Translations under genes and position numbers: made by a program
The notes under the pieces: model-generated
Told to the model about the DNA's origin: nothing
The model's database searches: none
What the model saw: the letters and a program-made list of their open reading frames with translations, nothing else
Shown here: one piece after another, positions 43,245-55,419 of the stretch
How the letters are laid out: each line of letters begins with the position of its first letter
Position numbering within the stretch: the first letter of the stretch is position 1
NCBI RefSeq assembly: GCF_018991925.1
Contig: NW_024737042.1
Coordinates: forward strand, 15,692,773-15,756,772
DNA: 64,000 nucleotides
From: Homarus americanus
Lineage: Eukaryota > Arthropoda > Malacostraca > Decapoda > Nephropidae
Direction: 5' to 3'

Positions 43245-44826
43245 TATTGATAGTGATATTGAAACAGTTTATTTATCCAGAAAAATACAGATACAGAGTT
43301 GATAATAACAACAATAATATTAACATGGCTGAGCCAGTTGAGAGCCGGAGCTCTCTTGAAGGCACCTAATATATACTGTACAGTACATATATCTCTAGGA
43401 AGTATTATGTAACATTTAGTATCGTCTGGAATAGTTCGTGTAACATGGTGGTAGTAAGAACATATCCGAATGCTACCACGGTTATCACTTCGTTATTTTA
43501 TTTTATTTATTTTTTTTTTACATTTACATTACAAGTATATATATACTCGTATGTTACAGTGGTGCTGATATACATAAATATGATAAGGGAGGGAAGCAGT
43601 ACAGCATGGGTTGTATTAACGTTGAACAAGAGGACAGACCTGTCAGTATCATGTCTAGTCAGCAACTATAATTATTGCAATGGTAGTTTTTATCTATCAA
43701 CATAACACTCTATGATATAATGGTTTTGGTGGTACAATATAAGCAGGAATATAAAGTAGGTATTACAAGATTATTAATACTTAAGCAGTAGATGTCTTTT
43801 AAGAGATGATTTAAAGGAAAGGAGCGTAGTCTTTGCTCGGATGGGTGGGGGTAAGTTGTTCCACACCTTCACACACTGATATTTTATGTAGATCAGGGAC
43901 TAAGAAGAGCGCATGGGGGATGGTCTTAGTAGGGCTGGGTGTCTTAAGTTGTATATCTGATTATTCCAGAACTGGAAATACTCATTGTCAATCAAGTGAT
44001 TGACAGATTTGTAAATAAATAGAGCACAGCCGTAGGTATTAATATCCTCGAATTTAAAAATGTTCAATTTCGCAAATTTTTCATTAGTGTGATCAGTTTT
44101 TTCAAGTATGTCATGTGCTTTTGAAGAGCCAGAGGCCCCCCATAGTGTGTGACAGTGTATCAAGTGCTGGTAAACAAGATCATAATAGATTTCTTTCATT
44201 GCTGCAAGAGTGAGTGACTGACAAGTGTGATACATGATACTGCTCTGTTTATTGACTTTACTGTGAATGGCTTGTATGTGGCTTCGCTAGCTAAGTTTCT
44301 CAGCAAGAACAACCTCAAGGAATTTAGTATTTTCTTCACGTTTGAAGACTGTATTTTAAAGGTACAGGGGGTCCAAATCTGGGGGTACGTTTTTCCTTCT
44401 GTGAAAGATTGTGTAGTTGTTTTTTTTCGAGGTTTAAGGTCAGTTTATTATGTATTACCCAGGTCCTGACCTTAGTAAATTCGGTGTTCATAGTTCTCAT
44501 CAAGGAATGAAGGTCTGAGTTGCTGGCATAGAGATTACTATCGTCTGCAAATAAGTTGAATTTTATGAGTGAGCTGGAGTGGACTATATTGCTTATGTAC
44601 AACAAGAGCAGTACAGGACCGGGAATGGAGCCTTGAGGGAGGCCACACAAAATTGGTGAGGAGTCAGATTGGTGATTATTATAACAGACATACTGCTTCC
44701 TATTTGACAGATATGCGGTAAACCAATTGTGGGACAGGCCTCCCTAACGCCGTAATGTTCACGCTTTGCCAGGAGGATGGTATGGTCGACAATATCAAAG
44801 GCTTTAGAGAGGTCCGGCAATATTGG
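43245..44826 (-). pseudogene. LINE F, 5'-truncated with long 3' UTR
   Basis: Minus strand. From 44820: DLSKAFDIVDHTILLAKREH, a frameshift, GLPQGSIPGPVLLLLYISNI, catalytic LFADDSNLYASNSDLHSLM and LTLNLEKK, another break, then TCQSLTLAAMKEIYYDLVYQ, HCHTLWGASG and KLNIFKFEDINTYGCALFIY. A 3' UTR of about 650 bp follows to 43245, shared with 50395-50945. A CR1/L2-type relative by motif style; the clade is uncertain. The 5' half is absent. Confidence 0.75.
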
Positions 44827-45016
44827 GTTGGATATTGGGCTGAAAGTTTACTAAAATTGACAGACATAAGAGTGTCACTTTAAGATAACAGTTGAAATTT
44901 TCCTTCAGTATTTTATAAAGTGGGGTAAACTTTGAATCCCGAGCCTTACTTTATCAGGAAGCAGACTTTATATTTATTTATTTATTTTTATTGCATGCAT
45001 CTTACTAATCCTGCAG

Positions 45017-45062
45017 ACCATACAGTACGATCAACCTAGCTGTGGTAACGTCATGTACTGAG
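45017..45062 (+). CDS. Candidate 46 nt exon
   Basis: A T-rich tract with branch-like TTACTAATCC and CTGCAG|AC acceptor, and a donor TGAG|GTAAGTC. The frame open throughout reads PYSTINLAVVTSCTE and needs two bases from a preceding exon. It is not phase-compatible with the micro-exon at 43109 without a stop. Splice sites are strong; coding evidence is weak. Confidence 0.3.
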
Positions 45063-45069
45063 GTAAGTC

Positions 45070-45862
45070 AAGGCTTGTAACACTGTTAGTTGAGGTTAAG
45101 TTAGGTTACAATCTACTGTATAGGTTTAATAATTTTAAAGTATAAGTAACATTTAGAATGAGGTCTTTAGTGTTTGTTTTCCAGATGGAGGTAATGTTCA
45201 TGCATTTTAGTACAATATAAATGCAGTTTATTTTGAAGGTCCAGATGACATACTGTACGTATGTATTTCTCTTCACTACATAAAAGCTCAATTGAAGTTC
45301 TTGTCTCATTTTTAGCACAGTAGCTACAATTGTATTTTTTATTAGACTCGTATAAAATACATATGTAATTCAATGCAACAAACACAATTTTATTTTCAGA
45401 TAAAAGATAATGTACTTTTGTAATTTTTAAAATTAAATGCAAAGTTTATTTTTGGATAGAGGTAAGGTTTATGTACAGTTCAGTATATATTCAGTGCAAG
45501 AGCTTTTTTTTGTTTCAAATGTTTTTCTGGTCTTGATAAAGTTTATACATTTCCTTTAATGTAGCAGAAAGCAAAATGATAATATTTTTATTCCTTTAGT
45601 TTCGTTGGAAAAGGACCCCAAAGCATTTATTTTGTCACATTCCATTTTTCCGTTCATCAGTCCGAATGCCTTTATTTTTCGTACACACAAATGTGAGGTT
45701 TTCTGTTTAGCATGAAAGCAGATACAGAGTTCTTTTTGTAAGCTCAACACAGATGTAAATAATCTTGACCTCAAAGATGAAATTCTTGCACAGTAATGTG
45801 CTAACTTTCCCAAAACAAGACATGTAGTTTTTATAATCAATGCAGTTGTACCCCAGTTAAAA
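45070..45862. other. AT-rich non-coding
   Basis: Short minus-strand frames lack any family signature. Nothing supported. Confidence 0.4.
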
Positions 45863-46221
45863 ATATGTGCATTACAGTCAAACAGTGTAATCAGGCATTT
45901 CATAAAATGATTGATTTTTTTGTCAAATATTGAAATGAATGTTTCAATTGAGTTAGGTTAGATTCTAATCTAATCTAATCTAATGTAATGTAATGTAATG
46001 TAATGTAATCTAATCTAGCTATTGTAACGTAATATGGTGAAACTTAAATAACGTAACCTTGTTATATCGTATTACGCTACGTCATATTACGTTACGTTAC
46101 GTTAGTTAGGTTAGGTTAGGAGCTAACCTAATCCGATTGAAACATTCATTTCACTGTTTGACAATAAAATATCAGTCACTTCATAAAATGCCTAATTACA
46201 CTGTTTGACTGTAATATATGC
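45863..46221. mobile_element. Foldback element with TAATC/TAATG core
   Basis: Arm 45863-45960 and arm 46126-46221 are reverse complements (shared cores ATTACAGTCAAACAGTGTAA, GGCATTT, TGAAATGAATGTTTCAAT). The core holds (TAATC)n and (TAATG)n pentamers at 45966-46016 and ACGTTACGTT runs. Non-coding. Confidence 0.7.
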
Positions 46222-46513
46222 AGGGAAATTCGAGTCTATATTGAGGGTTTGCAGACCGATTAAGGGTGGACTCAGTACTGGCCCTGAGCACTGTATGGGT
46301 CAAGTCTTAAAACACACAACTTTCATACAACAGAGACAATTTTTTTCTTTGGTATAGCTTTTTGGAAGTTTGTACATATGAAGTAACACTGACTATTTTA
46401 TTAGACATCTCCTGTAGACTTTCACCAGTGTGCTTAAGTCCTCAGAACTTCTCCAGCTTCACCTCAGTCTACTGTACAGTATCAGAGTTGAGGTTTAGAA
46501 GAAAATAAAGTTT

Positions 46514-46515
<2 letters not shown>

Positions 46516-46571
<56 letters not shown>
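46516..46571. repeat. (CA)n microsatellite
   Basis: About 28 CA units. Confidence 0.95.
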
Positions 46572-46573
<2 letters not shown>

Positions 46574-47515
46574 TACGAATTGACGAATAAATTGACCCCG
46601 GCGTTAAATGAATTGATCCTAGCGTCGAAGAAAATATTCGTGGCTTCAAGAAGTTGTTTTGTGTTAGACTCCAATTAGCATGAATAATACACTGTGATGG
46701 TCCTGCTTCAGACCGTGACTCAGTGCTGGCTGTAACAGTATTACCAATAACACCGTCAAGAAAATTAAGATTAATTTCTTTACCAATGGGGGAGATCTGG
46801 CAATAATGGTTTGGCATCAGAGTTGAGTTTGAGGATATTGAAGAGGTAATTTGATTTTTATGAAGAGAAGAGACCTTCGCTCTTATACACATCGAGGTAT
46901 TCAATCTCCCTGGATCCTCACTTTTCTCTCTCTCCCTCTACGGGATAGGGGGAAGAGAGGAATGGTGCCGTTATGAGTGACCCTTGTGCCTATTGTGACC
47001 TATTGATATATAAACCCGAGAATTGAGTTTATGGTGGGTGGGTGAATGGGTGGGTTGGTTGTGTGGGTGGGATGGGTGGGTGGTAGAGTGGGAGTTGATG
47101 GGTAAGTCGGTGGGTAGGTTGTTATCCAAACCCATCCTCATCTCTCACCAGCCATCTATTGAGTGGGGCAGCGAGGATAGTCTACCATCACTCCCCCATC
47201 CCTTATCCCTCATCCCCACTCCCTCCCACCCTCCCTCTACTATCCCCAGCTGCTACTTGAACGCCCCCGTCTGGACCACAGTCAACGAATGGTGTCGCTA
47301 AATTGGTAAAGCCTCAAATAACGAAGCAATTTGGAAGGTCTCGGGTTCCTGTGACGATGAACACGGGTGGCTGTCGGCAGGTCCGGCCAGGGTTACGTAT
47401 TTCACACTTTATCACATGGTATCGCCGAGAGGGAGGGAGGGAGGGCTGGTGAGGGCTGATTACGGGTAGGAAGGGCTATATATGGTTGGTGAGAAATGAG
47501 GGTGACTTGGGATTA
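46572..47515. repeat. Non-coding with GGGT-rich stretches
   Basis: A GTGGGTGGG-rich segment at 47032-47125 is roughly the complement in style of the CCCA array that follows at 47516. The C-rich stretch at 47185-47250 is low complexity. Confidence 0.5.
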
Positions 47516-48000
47516 CAGCCCACCCACCCACCCACCGAAACCACCCATCCACCCACTGACTCACACACCCAACCATCAACCCATTCTACCACCAACCCAC
47601 TATACCACCCACCCACACCCACCCAAACAATCCACCCAAACAACCCACCCACTCACCCAACCCATCCACCCACCCACTATATCACCCACTCACCCAACCC
47701 ACCCCTACTATATCACCCAACCCACCCACCAACTATATCACCCACTCACCACTCACTATATCAGCCTCTCACTATACCACCCACCAACCCACCCACCTAT
47801 ACCACCCACTCACCCAACCCACCCACCCACTATACCACCACTCACCCCACCAACTATATCACCCACTCACCACCCTCCACCAACTATACCACCCACTCAC
47901 CTAGCCACCCACCAACTATACCCCACCACCTAACCCACCCACCAACTATACCCACTCAACCCACCCACTCACCCAACCCACCCACTCACACACCCACCCC
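47516..48000. repeat. CCCA-rich satellite
   Basis: Irregular tandem array of CACCCA, CACTCACCCAACCCAC and CAACTATA(C/T)CAC blocks. The Pro/Thr/His frames through it are artefacts of repetition. Confidence 0.85.
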
Positions 48001-48179
48001 ATATTAAATCCTCTGGTTTATATATCGGCATGGCACTATAGGAACAAAGGTCACACTCATAACGACACCATTCTTCTCCTCCTGGCGTCATTCTACCAGC
48101 CAGAGGAGGTGGGGGTGCGACTTACGCTCTGTCACCACCACCCGCAGGAACACCATCATCATCATAGCAAACAGGAGCA

Positions 48180-48580
48180 CCACAATGCCAACACCATACC
48201 ACCACCACCACTATACCCACTACTATACCTACCACCACTATACCCCTACCAACGATATACCACCACTATACCACCAGTATACAACCACCACCACTATACC
48301 ACCACCACCACTATACCACCACCCCATACCACCACTACCATACCACTACCCATACCACCACCACCCATACTACCCACCACCACTACCCACCACCACTACC
48401 CCTACCACCACTACCCCTACCACCACTACACCACTACCACCACCTACCACCCTACCACCCCTACCACCCTACTACCACCATACCCCCTACCACCACTACC
48501 CATACCATCACTACCCATAGTACCACTACCCATACCACCACTACCCCTACCACCACTAACCCTACCACCACTTCCACCTA
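48180..48580. repeat. 15 bp CACTACCCCTACCAC satellite, array 1
   Basis: Variants of CACTACCCCTACCAC and CCACTATACCACCAC. The same family forms a second array at 52917-53690. Confidence 0.85.
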
Positions 48581-48582
48581 CC

Positions 48583-48662
48583 AGGAGGTGTTGTGGTGCA
48601 ACAGGTGGTGTTGTGGTGCAGCTGAAGGTGTTGTGGTGCAGCAAGAGGTGTTGTGGTGGAGG
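48583..48662. repeat. About 21-24 bp GGTGTTGTGGTGCA minisatellite
   Basis: Four copies of GGTGTTGTGGTGCA or GGTGG with 7-10 bp spacers. It replaces the 3' end of RT element G. Confidence 0.85.
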
Positions 48663-50359
48663 AGGGGTCCGATATCAGGGATAGTAAGCATCAGGTAGTT
48701 CCAACGATGCTTGACTCCATGGGTGAATGCCGCAAAAGCCGCATGTGGCTCTGTGTTAGCAATCTCAGACAGAGTTTGGATTTCCCTAACCCACTCATTC
48801 ACCTTTCCGTTACGTACTCGGTCTTGAAGTCCATTGTGCCGATTACTGCGCCTAGGTGTCCTTGGCCATTCTTTGTTATTTTGACCTCACTTCCACCGAA
48901 CACTTCCATTGCCCGTTCATAATGTTCTGGCTTCACAATGAGGAAGGACTTGCTCGCGTTTGAGTGGTACCATATTTGTGGACCTCGTGATGTTACCAAG
49001 TCCCACCACTTTTTGATTTCCTTCACTTTTCTTGCTCCTGTAAGGTCGTCAGCATACGCCACTTGCTTGACCTCGGTTGTTTCAAATTTTATTGTGTGTT
49101 GGAGCACGGATAGGCCCATTGCGTACATTGCCATTGCAACAGGGTCCCCTTGCGTTGTTCTCTCAGTTGACTGTAGGATGGTATCACCTCTTAGAGCCTT
49201 GTTGGTTACTATATAGAGGTCTGATGGATTCCTATAGGTGTTTTCAACATACATTGCAAAGCTTGGACACTTGATCTTGATGTTGTGCAGTGTGGCCTTG
49301 CGGTTAAGTATGTTGAGGCGTTTGAAGCGTCTACCAGGACAACGGCCTCACAATCACGCTGCTCAAATATCGTTCTCATGGCGTGAATGGCAGCTTCCCC
49401 TCCAATCTGGTGGCCAGCACAAACTTTCAGGTTCCCTGCTGCTGCCCTGACATCATCCTTTACCACCTCCATTATGCATTTTCCGATGATCCGCCTCAGC
49501 ATTTCCCCCACCCCTATAGGCCTACATCCTGGGGGGAATGAGGCGGCAGGCCGTCAGAGCATAGAGGTGATGGCAGCACGAGGAAGCCAGCTTTCTTGCA
49601 AGGACGGCAATGGCAGTGCAGAGATCACTTGCTATGGGGCCAAACTTGTTAGTGCTGTGGGTGACTCTCCAACCGTTTGCATCCAGACCTGAAGGGCCGG
49701 CCCGTCCCTGAGTTTTCAGTGCCGTTTTCCACACCATCCCTCCTGTTATTTTCCCGAACAGGACAGCATTTGGTGGGATATAGTCACCCTGGAACCTGAT
49801 GCCTTCGTCTTCACTTGCAGGAGGATGTTTTTCCTTCAGTTGTTTTAATGTCTCTGTTTATTGGCAGAACCCCACCGGAGGATTCCTCTGTGAGAGATCT
49901 TACCGCCAAAGACACTTTTCCCACACGCATTTTGTTTACAAACTTTCTTACAACGTCATCGGTGTTTTGCTTTCCGTCTCCTATAAATTTTAATCTCACC
50001 TGCAGTGTTCTTGCTTCACATAGGAGATCATCAAGGGCCCCATTCTGGCACATTGTCAATTTTCTCTTTATTGCTGCCACATTTTCTTTGTGCTTAGTCT
50101 TTGTGTGTGTCCTCTGACAGAATAGATGTGGTATTATTGCCAGTATTTGAAGAGCTAAAGGGGCGAGGAAGCAGTCCTGATTGTTCTCGGTTCTGAGGCG
50201 AATCATCTCCCGTATCATTTCTTTGGTGGCCGCACACTTGGGTGGTTCAAACAGGTTAGCTGGTGACCACCTGATAATTTCTGAGTAAGTTTCTTTAACC
50301 CATATGTCCGCATTTTCCATCGACATGCCATTCCACTGAGGTGGTTGTCTGTCATTCAC
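48663..50359 (-). pseudogene. RT element G (GPSGLDA-type), frameshifted
   Basis: Minus-strand protein in four frame pieces. N-terminal 183-codon segment (PPQWNGMSMENADIWVKETY ... GVLPINRDIKTTEGK) with helical, Cys-poor character; then KTQGRAGPSGLDANGWR; then [44 protein letters not shown] (RT palm Asp); then TTQGDPVAMAMYAMGLSVLQ, catalytic QVAYADDLTGARK, WWDLVTSRGPQIWYHSNASK, GHLGAVIGTMDF and TEPHAAFAAFTHGVKHRWNY to PDIGPLLH. The C-terminus is lost to the minisatellite. The motif set differs from the CR1, Jockey, I and RTE elements in this window. I recall similar RT proteins in cnidarians and chordates but cannot name the clade. Frameshifts near 49310, 49520 and 49820. Confidence 0.75.
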
Positions 50360-50394
50360 CTCGTGGACATCTGCTACTGTTGGATCAGAGTTTA

Positions 50395-50945
50395 TTGAAT
50401 TGAATTGAATTGAAACAGTTTATTTAGCCAGAAAAACACAGATACAGAGTGGATAAGTATAACAATATTAACATGGCTGAGCCAGTTGAGAGCCTGAGCT
50501 CTCTTTTAGGCACCTGATATATACTATACATTTATCTCAAAGAAGTATTATGTAACATTTAGTATCATCTAGTAGCATGGTGGTAATAAGTGCATCTTAT
50601 AATGTTACCACGGTTATCACTTCAATATTTATTAACTTTATTTATTTTTTATTACTTTTTTATTTATCTTGTTTCTTTATATATACATAAATTACAGTGG
50701 AATTGAAAAGCATAAGTATAATGGGGGAGCAGTACAACATGTGTTGTACAGTAATAAGGTTGAACAAGAGGACAGAGCTGTCAGGATTATGTCTAGTTGG
50801 CAATTATGTTTATTGCAATGGTAATTACTTATTTATTTACATGATAATTTCCGATAAAACGGATTTGATGGTACAATAAAAGCAGGTACTGTAAATATAG
50901 TAAGTGTTACAAAAAATATTAATACTTCGACAATAGATAGTTTTT
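50395..50945 (-). mobile_element. LINE F 3' UTR fragment with (AATTC)n tail
   Basis: About 550 bp matching the 3' UTR of F at 43245-43800 (AACATGGCTGAGCCAGTTGA, AAGTATTATGTAACATTTAG, TACCACGGTTATCACTTC, GAACAAGAGGACAGA). On the minus strand it ends CTGTTTCAATTCAATTCAAT, a pentanucleotide tail typical of microsatellite-tailed LINEs. No coding part. Confidence 0.85.
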
Positions 50946-51614
50946 TGAGTGGGACCAGTTGACAGGTCCTGGAACGTAGGGAGCTGTCGTCTGCATTGCC
51001 ATTTGGACCTCTAGTTGTTTGTTGCCAGTTGCTTGCTGCTACTGTAGTTGCAGGTCGGGGTTTCAGGACTCGCTCCCGGGTTCCAAGGGGACGACCTGAT
51101 TCCCTGCCTGGAGCTAGTTGCTGCGCTGGTCTGGCACGGGGTAGCTTGCTCAGGCTGATGGTTCCCGTAGATGTTGTCTGTCAGTATTGTGGGCTGTGAG
51201 ACCATAGCCTCGGTGCGTGTCTCATCGTTCTGCAGGCGAGCGACAAGACGCAGCCCAGTGTCTTCAACCGGATCGAGGTCCAGCAATAAGCAAGCCCGTT
51301 TCACCCGGTGCTGGTGTTTCTAGAGCTTGGGGCTTGCGGTGTCAACGTATAGGCATTACCCACATCCGCCGCGGGGTTTTGAATGTCCCGCTCGTGTCGG
51401 GCGTCCATTATGAGTAGGGATGCGTTGGTCTGAGCTCATCTGGTGGGGCGTCAGCTGCAGTTGTGGTGGTGTCATCTCCGAATTTGTGTGTGGTCAGGGA
51501 GACCTCGCCCAGGCCCGTGAAGAGCGAGGGCAGTGCTGACTCTGTAGCATGGTAGAAGGACAGGATCCCGGGATGGAGATTCGACAATTAGAAGTGCCCC
51601 TTAGACTCGTTACT
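50946..51614. other. GC-richer non-coding, unassigned
   Basis: No domain recognised. It could be the 3' part of the gypsy-like element, since that element's reading direction leads into it, but no LTR pair is visible. Confidence 0.35.
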
Positions 51615-52256
51615 TTAATCTATGTTCTGTGACCTGGTGTTATATCTATGAGCCCTAATCTGAACAGGTATTACTGGTACAAGCGGGGTAGTGGCTTGGG
51701 GAATTCTCTGATTATTATTTGGAGTGTGAGGCACCTGATTGTTCTGAGGGGGATGGTCAGCTGCTGGTGGAGGGATAGGGTGTTGGGAAGGGAGTGTTAC
51801 TCCTAGAGGGGGTTGATTGGTGAGGCCTGATTTGTTTAAGACGTCATCGTCGACAGTTGCCAGCTTCAATCTATTCACACACACAGTTTCCTGACGTCCC
51901 CCCTGGCAAAGCCGGGAAATAGTGAAGTTTACTTTGTTGGGTTGGGCGGTTACTCTATATGGGCCTTGCCATCTCTGTTGCAACTTAGAGGGGGCATCGG
52001 GGGAGGATGATTCGTTAGTTAGGAAAACCAGGGCGCCTATGGTAATGTTTGAAGGGGTGACCCTGAGGTTATAGTGGGTGGTGTTGTGTAAGTGACCTTT
52101 CCTGTTTAGTTCCTGAACCCGAGTAAAGACCGTTAGTAACCTGTTTTGCAAGACAGAAGGGTAGTCCTCGCCATCGGATAGGGGTGGGGGGTTGATGACG
52201 CCAGCAGGGAGATTTGGGTCCCTACCAAAGTGAAGAAAGTAAGGAGTGTTATGCAA
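51615..52256 (-). pseudogene. Ty3/gypsy integrase C-terminus
   Basis: Minus-strand 213 codons: NTPYFLHFGRDPNLPAGV, then RLLTVFTRVQELNRKGH, then LQQRWQGPYRVTAQPNKVNF, the GPY/F-type module of Ty3/gypsy integrases, then ETVCVNRLKLA and a Pro/Asn-rich tail ending HRYNTRSQNID. It begins abruptly in the middle of integrase, so reverse transcriptase, RNase H and the integrase core are missing. 3' fragment of an LTR element. Confidence 0.75.
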
Positions 52257-52760
52257 TGCGTGTTACAGCTTTATTTTACTAGTTCAATAGGGGGAATTAA
52301 TGGGGGATTCGTACACAGTGTATGATAGACTATGATATCCTCGTATAACCTAACCTCACATATAGAATGGGCACTTTACTAAGTCGATCGTTGGGGAGGT
52401 TCGGGATCACCGCACTTCTACCGTCTACACAGCCAGCACTTACTGTTACACGTTGAGTTGACAGCACTCTGTCGATGGACCCGGCTGAGACTTCGTTGCC
52501 CTTAGTGGCGGACTTCTTTGATGAGCAGGACTGGGGACGTCGTTGCTGGCCCTCCTCGGTCACAAGACTCTCTCTATATATTGGAAGAAGAGCCGGCATA
52601 TGACCTCTCCTACTGAACTGGGTGTCTCTTGACCGGGTTGTTGGGTTGGGTGACAGGGGTGCTAGCTGATTAGCAGTTCCTTGAATTAACAAGGTCATGA
52701 CGCCGGGTTGAGCTGATCGGGTGGCGGTGAGGATTCTGGTTCCTTTGTGAACTTGACCTC
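52257..52760 (-). other. Possible LTR abutting the integrase fragment
   Basis: On the minus strand a TATATAGAGAG-like box (about 52567-52580) and AATAAAGCTGTAACA near 52262-52276 are spaced like the promoter and polyadenylation signal of an LTR. No partner copy was found. Confidence 0.25.
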
Positions 52761-52916
52761 CCTTGGGTCAGGTCTGGACCAATGTTTGCCCAGGTGTGTT
52801 TGTAGGTCAGGTCTCCTGGGACTGTAGGGTGTGTCAAGTTATGGACCCTTGCTCATCTACTTACTGCTATATGTGTTGTATTTCTCTGGGTTGTAAGCTG
52901 TGGTCTGATAAACAAT

Positions 52917-53690
52917 CATTACAACCACCATTACCCCTACCACCACTACCCCTACCACCACTACCCCTACCACCACTACCTACCTATATCACCACTACCC
53001 TACCACCACTGCCCTACCACTACCCTACCACCACCTCTACCACCACTACCCCGACCAACACCACTACCACTACTACCCATACCACCACCACCCTACCACT
53101 ACCCCTACTACCCCACCACTACCCCTACCACCACTACCCCGACCAGCACCACTACCACTACTACCCATACCACCACTACTCCTACCACCACTATCCTACC
53201 ACCACTACCCCTACCACCACTACCCCTACCACCACTATCCCTACCACCACTACCTCTACCACCACTACCCCGACCAACACCACTACCACTACTACTACCA
53301 CTATCCCTACCACCACTACCCCTACCACCACTACCTACCACTACCCCTACCACCACTACCCCGACCAGCACCACTACCACTACTACCCATACCACCACTA
53401 CTCCTACCACCACTATCCCTACCACCACTACCCCTACCACTACCCCCACCACCCCCGACCAGCACCACTACCACTACTACCCATACCACCACTACCCTAC
53501 CACCACTACCCCTACCACTACCCCTACCACCACTACCCCGACCAGCACCACTACCACTACTATCCATACCATCACTACCCCTACCACCACTATCCCTACC
53601 ACCACTACCCCTACCACCACTACCCATACCACCACTACCCCTACCACCATAACCCCTACCACCACCACAACCCCTACCACTACCACCACG
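52917..53690. repeat. 15 bp CACTACCCCTACCAC satellite, array 2
   Basis: About 770 bp, with a higher-order block CCCGACCAGCACCACTACCA occurring several times roughly every 60-200 bp. The His/Tyr/Pro frame over it is not a gene. Confidence 0.9.
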
Positions 53691-53699
53691 GCCATACCA

Positions 53700-55195
53700 T
53701 TATATTTTATTGCTCTCTGGTGTTGATAATTAATATAATTTCCTTTTACCATTTTATGTCTCACCTGGAACCCGTGAGGCGACATTGGAGGCATAAATTA
53801 TGTAATATAACCTGATTTATGTACCCAATACATTTTCACAGGAGGAAAATATTCTTAATTGTGATATTTAATTTAGATGTGTAAGTTTTAGGGCAGTTAC
53901 TGTATATAAAACATTAATGAGACTATCTGACCTTTGATAGATTAATGGTGTTAAAAGTAGGTAGCAGTTAAAAAGTAACAGTAATGATTAAACGTAACAA
54001 CAACTATTAAAAAGTAACAGTAACATTGTTCCTTAACCCCTTGAGTACAATGTCCCTTCCGTCGAGTACAGTAACGTAACACTCAACTCAATGTACTTAT
54101 AGAATCAACTCTTTTTGAGGATAATAGATGACATTATCGCCTTTAAAGAACTTGTGATTTAGGTCTTTATCTCTCAAAGAGTTAAGGGATTTTAGGACTA
54201 TGTTGTTCAGGGAAAGATTGGGATTTCGAGATTAGTGACTAGTTTATTTATTATAGTACCGCTGAGTTAGAGAGGAGTAGATTAATTGAGATTAGTTAAT
54301 ATAGGGAGATTTATTTCGTCTTATTCCCTTTATTGGATTGTTAATATATTATAATGATATATTTTTACGTTCAATATAAAATGATGAAATGTAGTTAAAT
54401 TAATACACTGAATTAAAAAAAAATAATATAGAATAATATTTAGCTACGACACGAATTAAATGAAAAAAAGACACATTCATTTTTGAAAATACGACAAAAA
54501 AGATTTAAAAAAATTACGATACAAAATAATACAAAAATACGAAAAACAAACACATTTACATCACAAACAAAGAAAAAACATTCACTGCATCAATACAGTT
54601 ACATGACAAACAAATAAACAAACACATTTACAACAAATCAAAACTCTGCGCAACTTATATATTTTTTTATACACAATTTGGAAAAAGTCTATTAGAAGCG
54701 GGAGGGAATTATCCAAAGCATCGGAAATCTGATTTGCATATGAAAATAGGATGTTGCTCCGTAGAATGTAAATTAGTTACGCTATGTGGCATAATTAGGT
54801 TAACACGTAATTACCTTGCTTAAAACCTCATTAATGATGAATTATAAACTTTCATGACTTTTATTTATTGTTGTTTTTGTTTTGTACTTGTGTTATTTTG
54901 TTTTTGTTTCGTATTTATTATAGTGTTTGTATTTTTGTTTCGTATTACAAATATTTTTTTTTAGTTTCTTTTTGCAGTTGTATTTATCTTGTGTTTCTCT
55001 AGTTATCTCTTTCATTTGTTTGTTTTTCCATGTGGTTTAATCATTTCTTTTATTCTGCTGGTTTATATATTAGATTATTCAGCTGGTTTATTTATACAGT
55101 TATTCTATTAAGTTTGTATATTATCTATTTAAGGGGTTTATCTACGTCTTTAATAAAATAATCCTTTCTTAAACTCTGGTTGATCTGTTCAAAGA
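53700..55195. other. AT-rich non-coding
   Basis: A/T homopolymer-rich with ACAAACAAA and TTTGTTTTTG stretches. Nothing coding. Confidence 0.5.
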
Positions 55196-55215
55196 GTTAC
55201 CACAGCTGCATTCAA

Positions 55216-55216
<1 letters not shown>

Positions 55217-55257
<41 letters not shown>
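55217..55257. repeat. (GA)n microsatellite
   Basis: GA run of about 40 bp. Confidence 0.9.
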
Positions 55258-55258
<1 letters not shown>

Positions 55259-55419
55259 AAGACAACCACAGTACAAGATATCATCCCACACTAGTGATGT
55301 CTGGTCAACAATATGTGACACGTTCCCTTGAGTGGTGAAGCTTTACCTAATAGAATCATCACATGTCTCAGTCAGTCTCACATACGACTCTGAAATCTTT
55401 CCTGTGTGTGTGTCTGTCT

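Noticed and set aside
47486..48690. Long Pro/Thr/His-rich open frames (up to 190 codons)
   Set aside because: They lie in CCCA and CACTACCCC satellites; open frames in several frames come from the repeat unit.
52763..53815. 350-codon Thr/Tyr/Pro frame and Gly/Val antisense frames
   Set aside because: Entirely produced by the 15 bp satellite.
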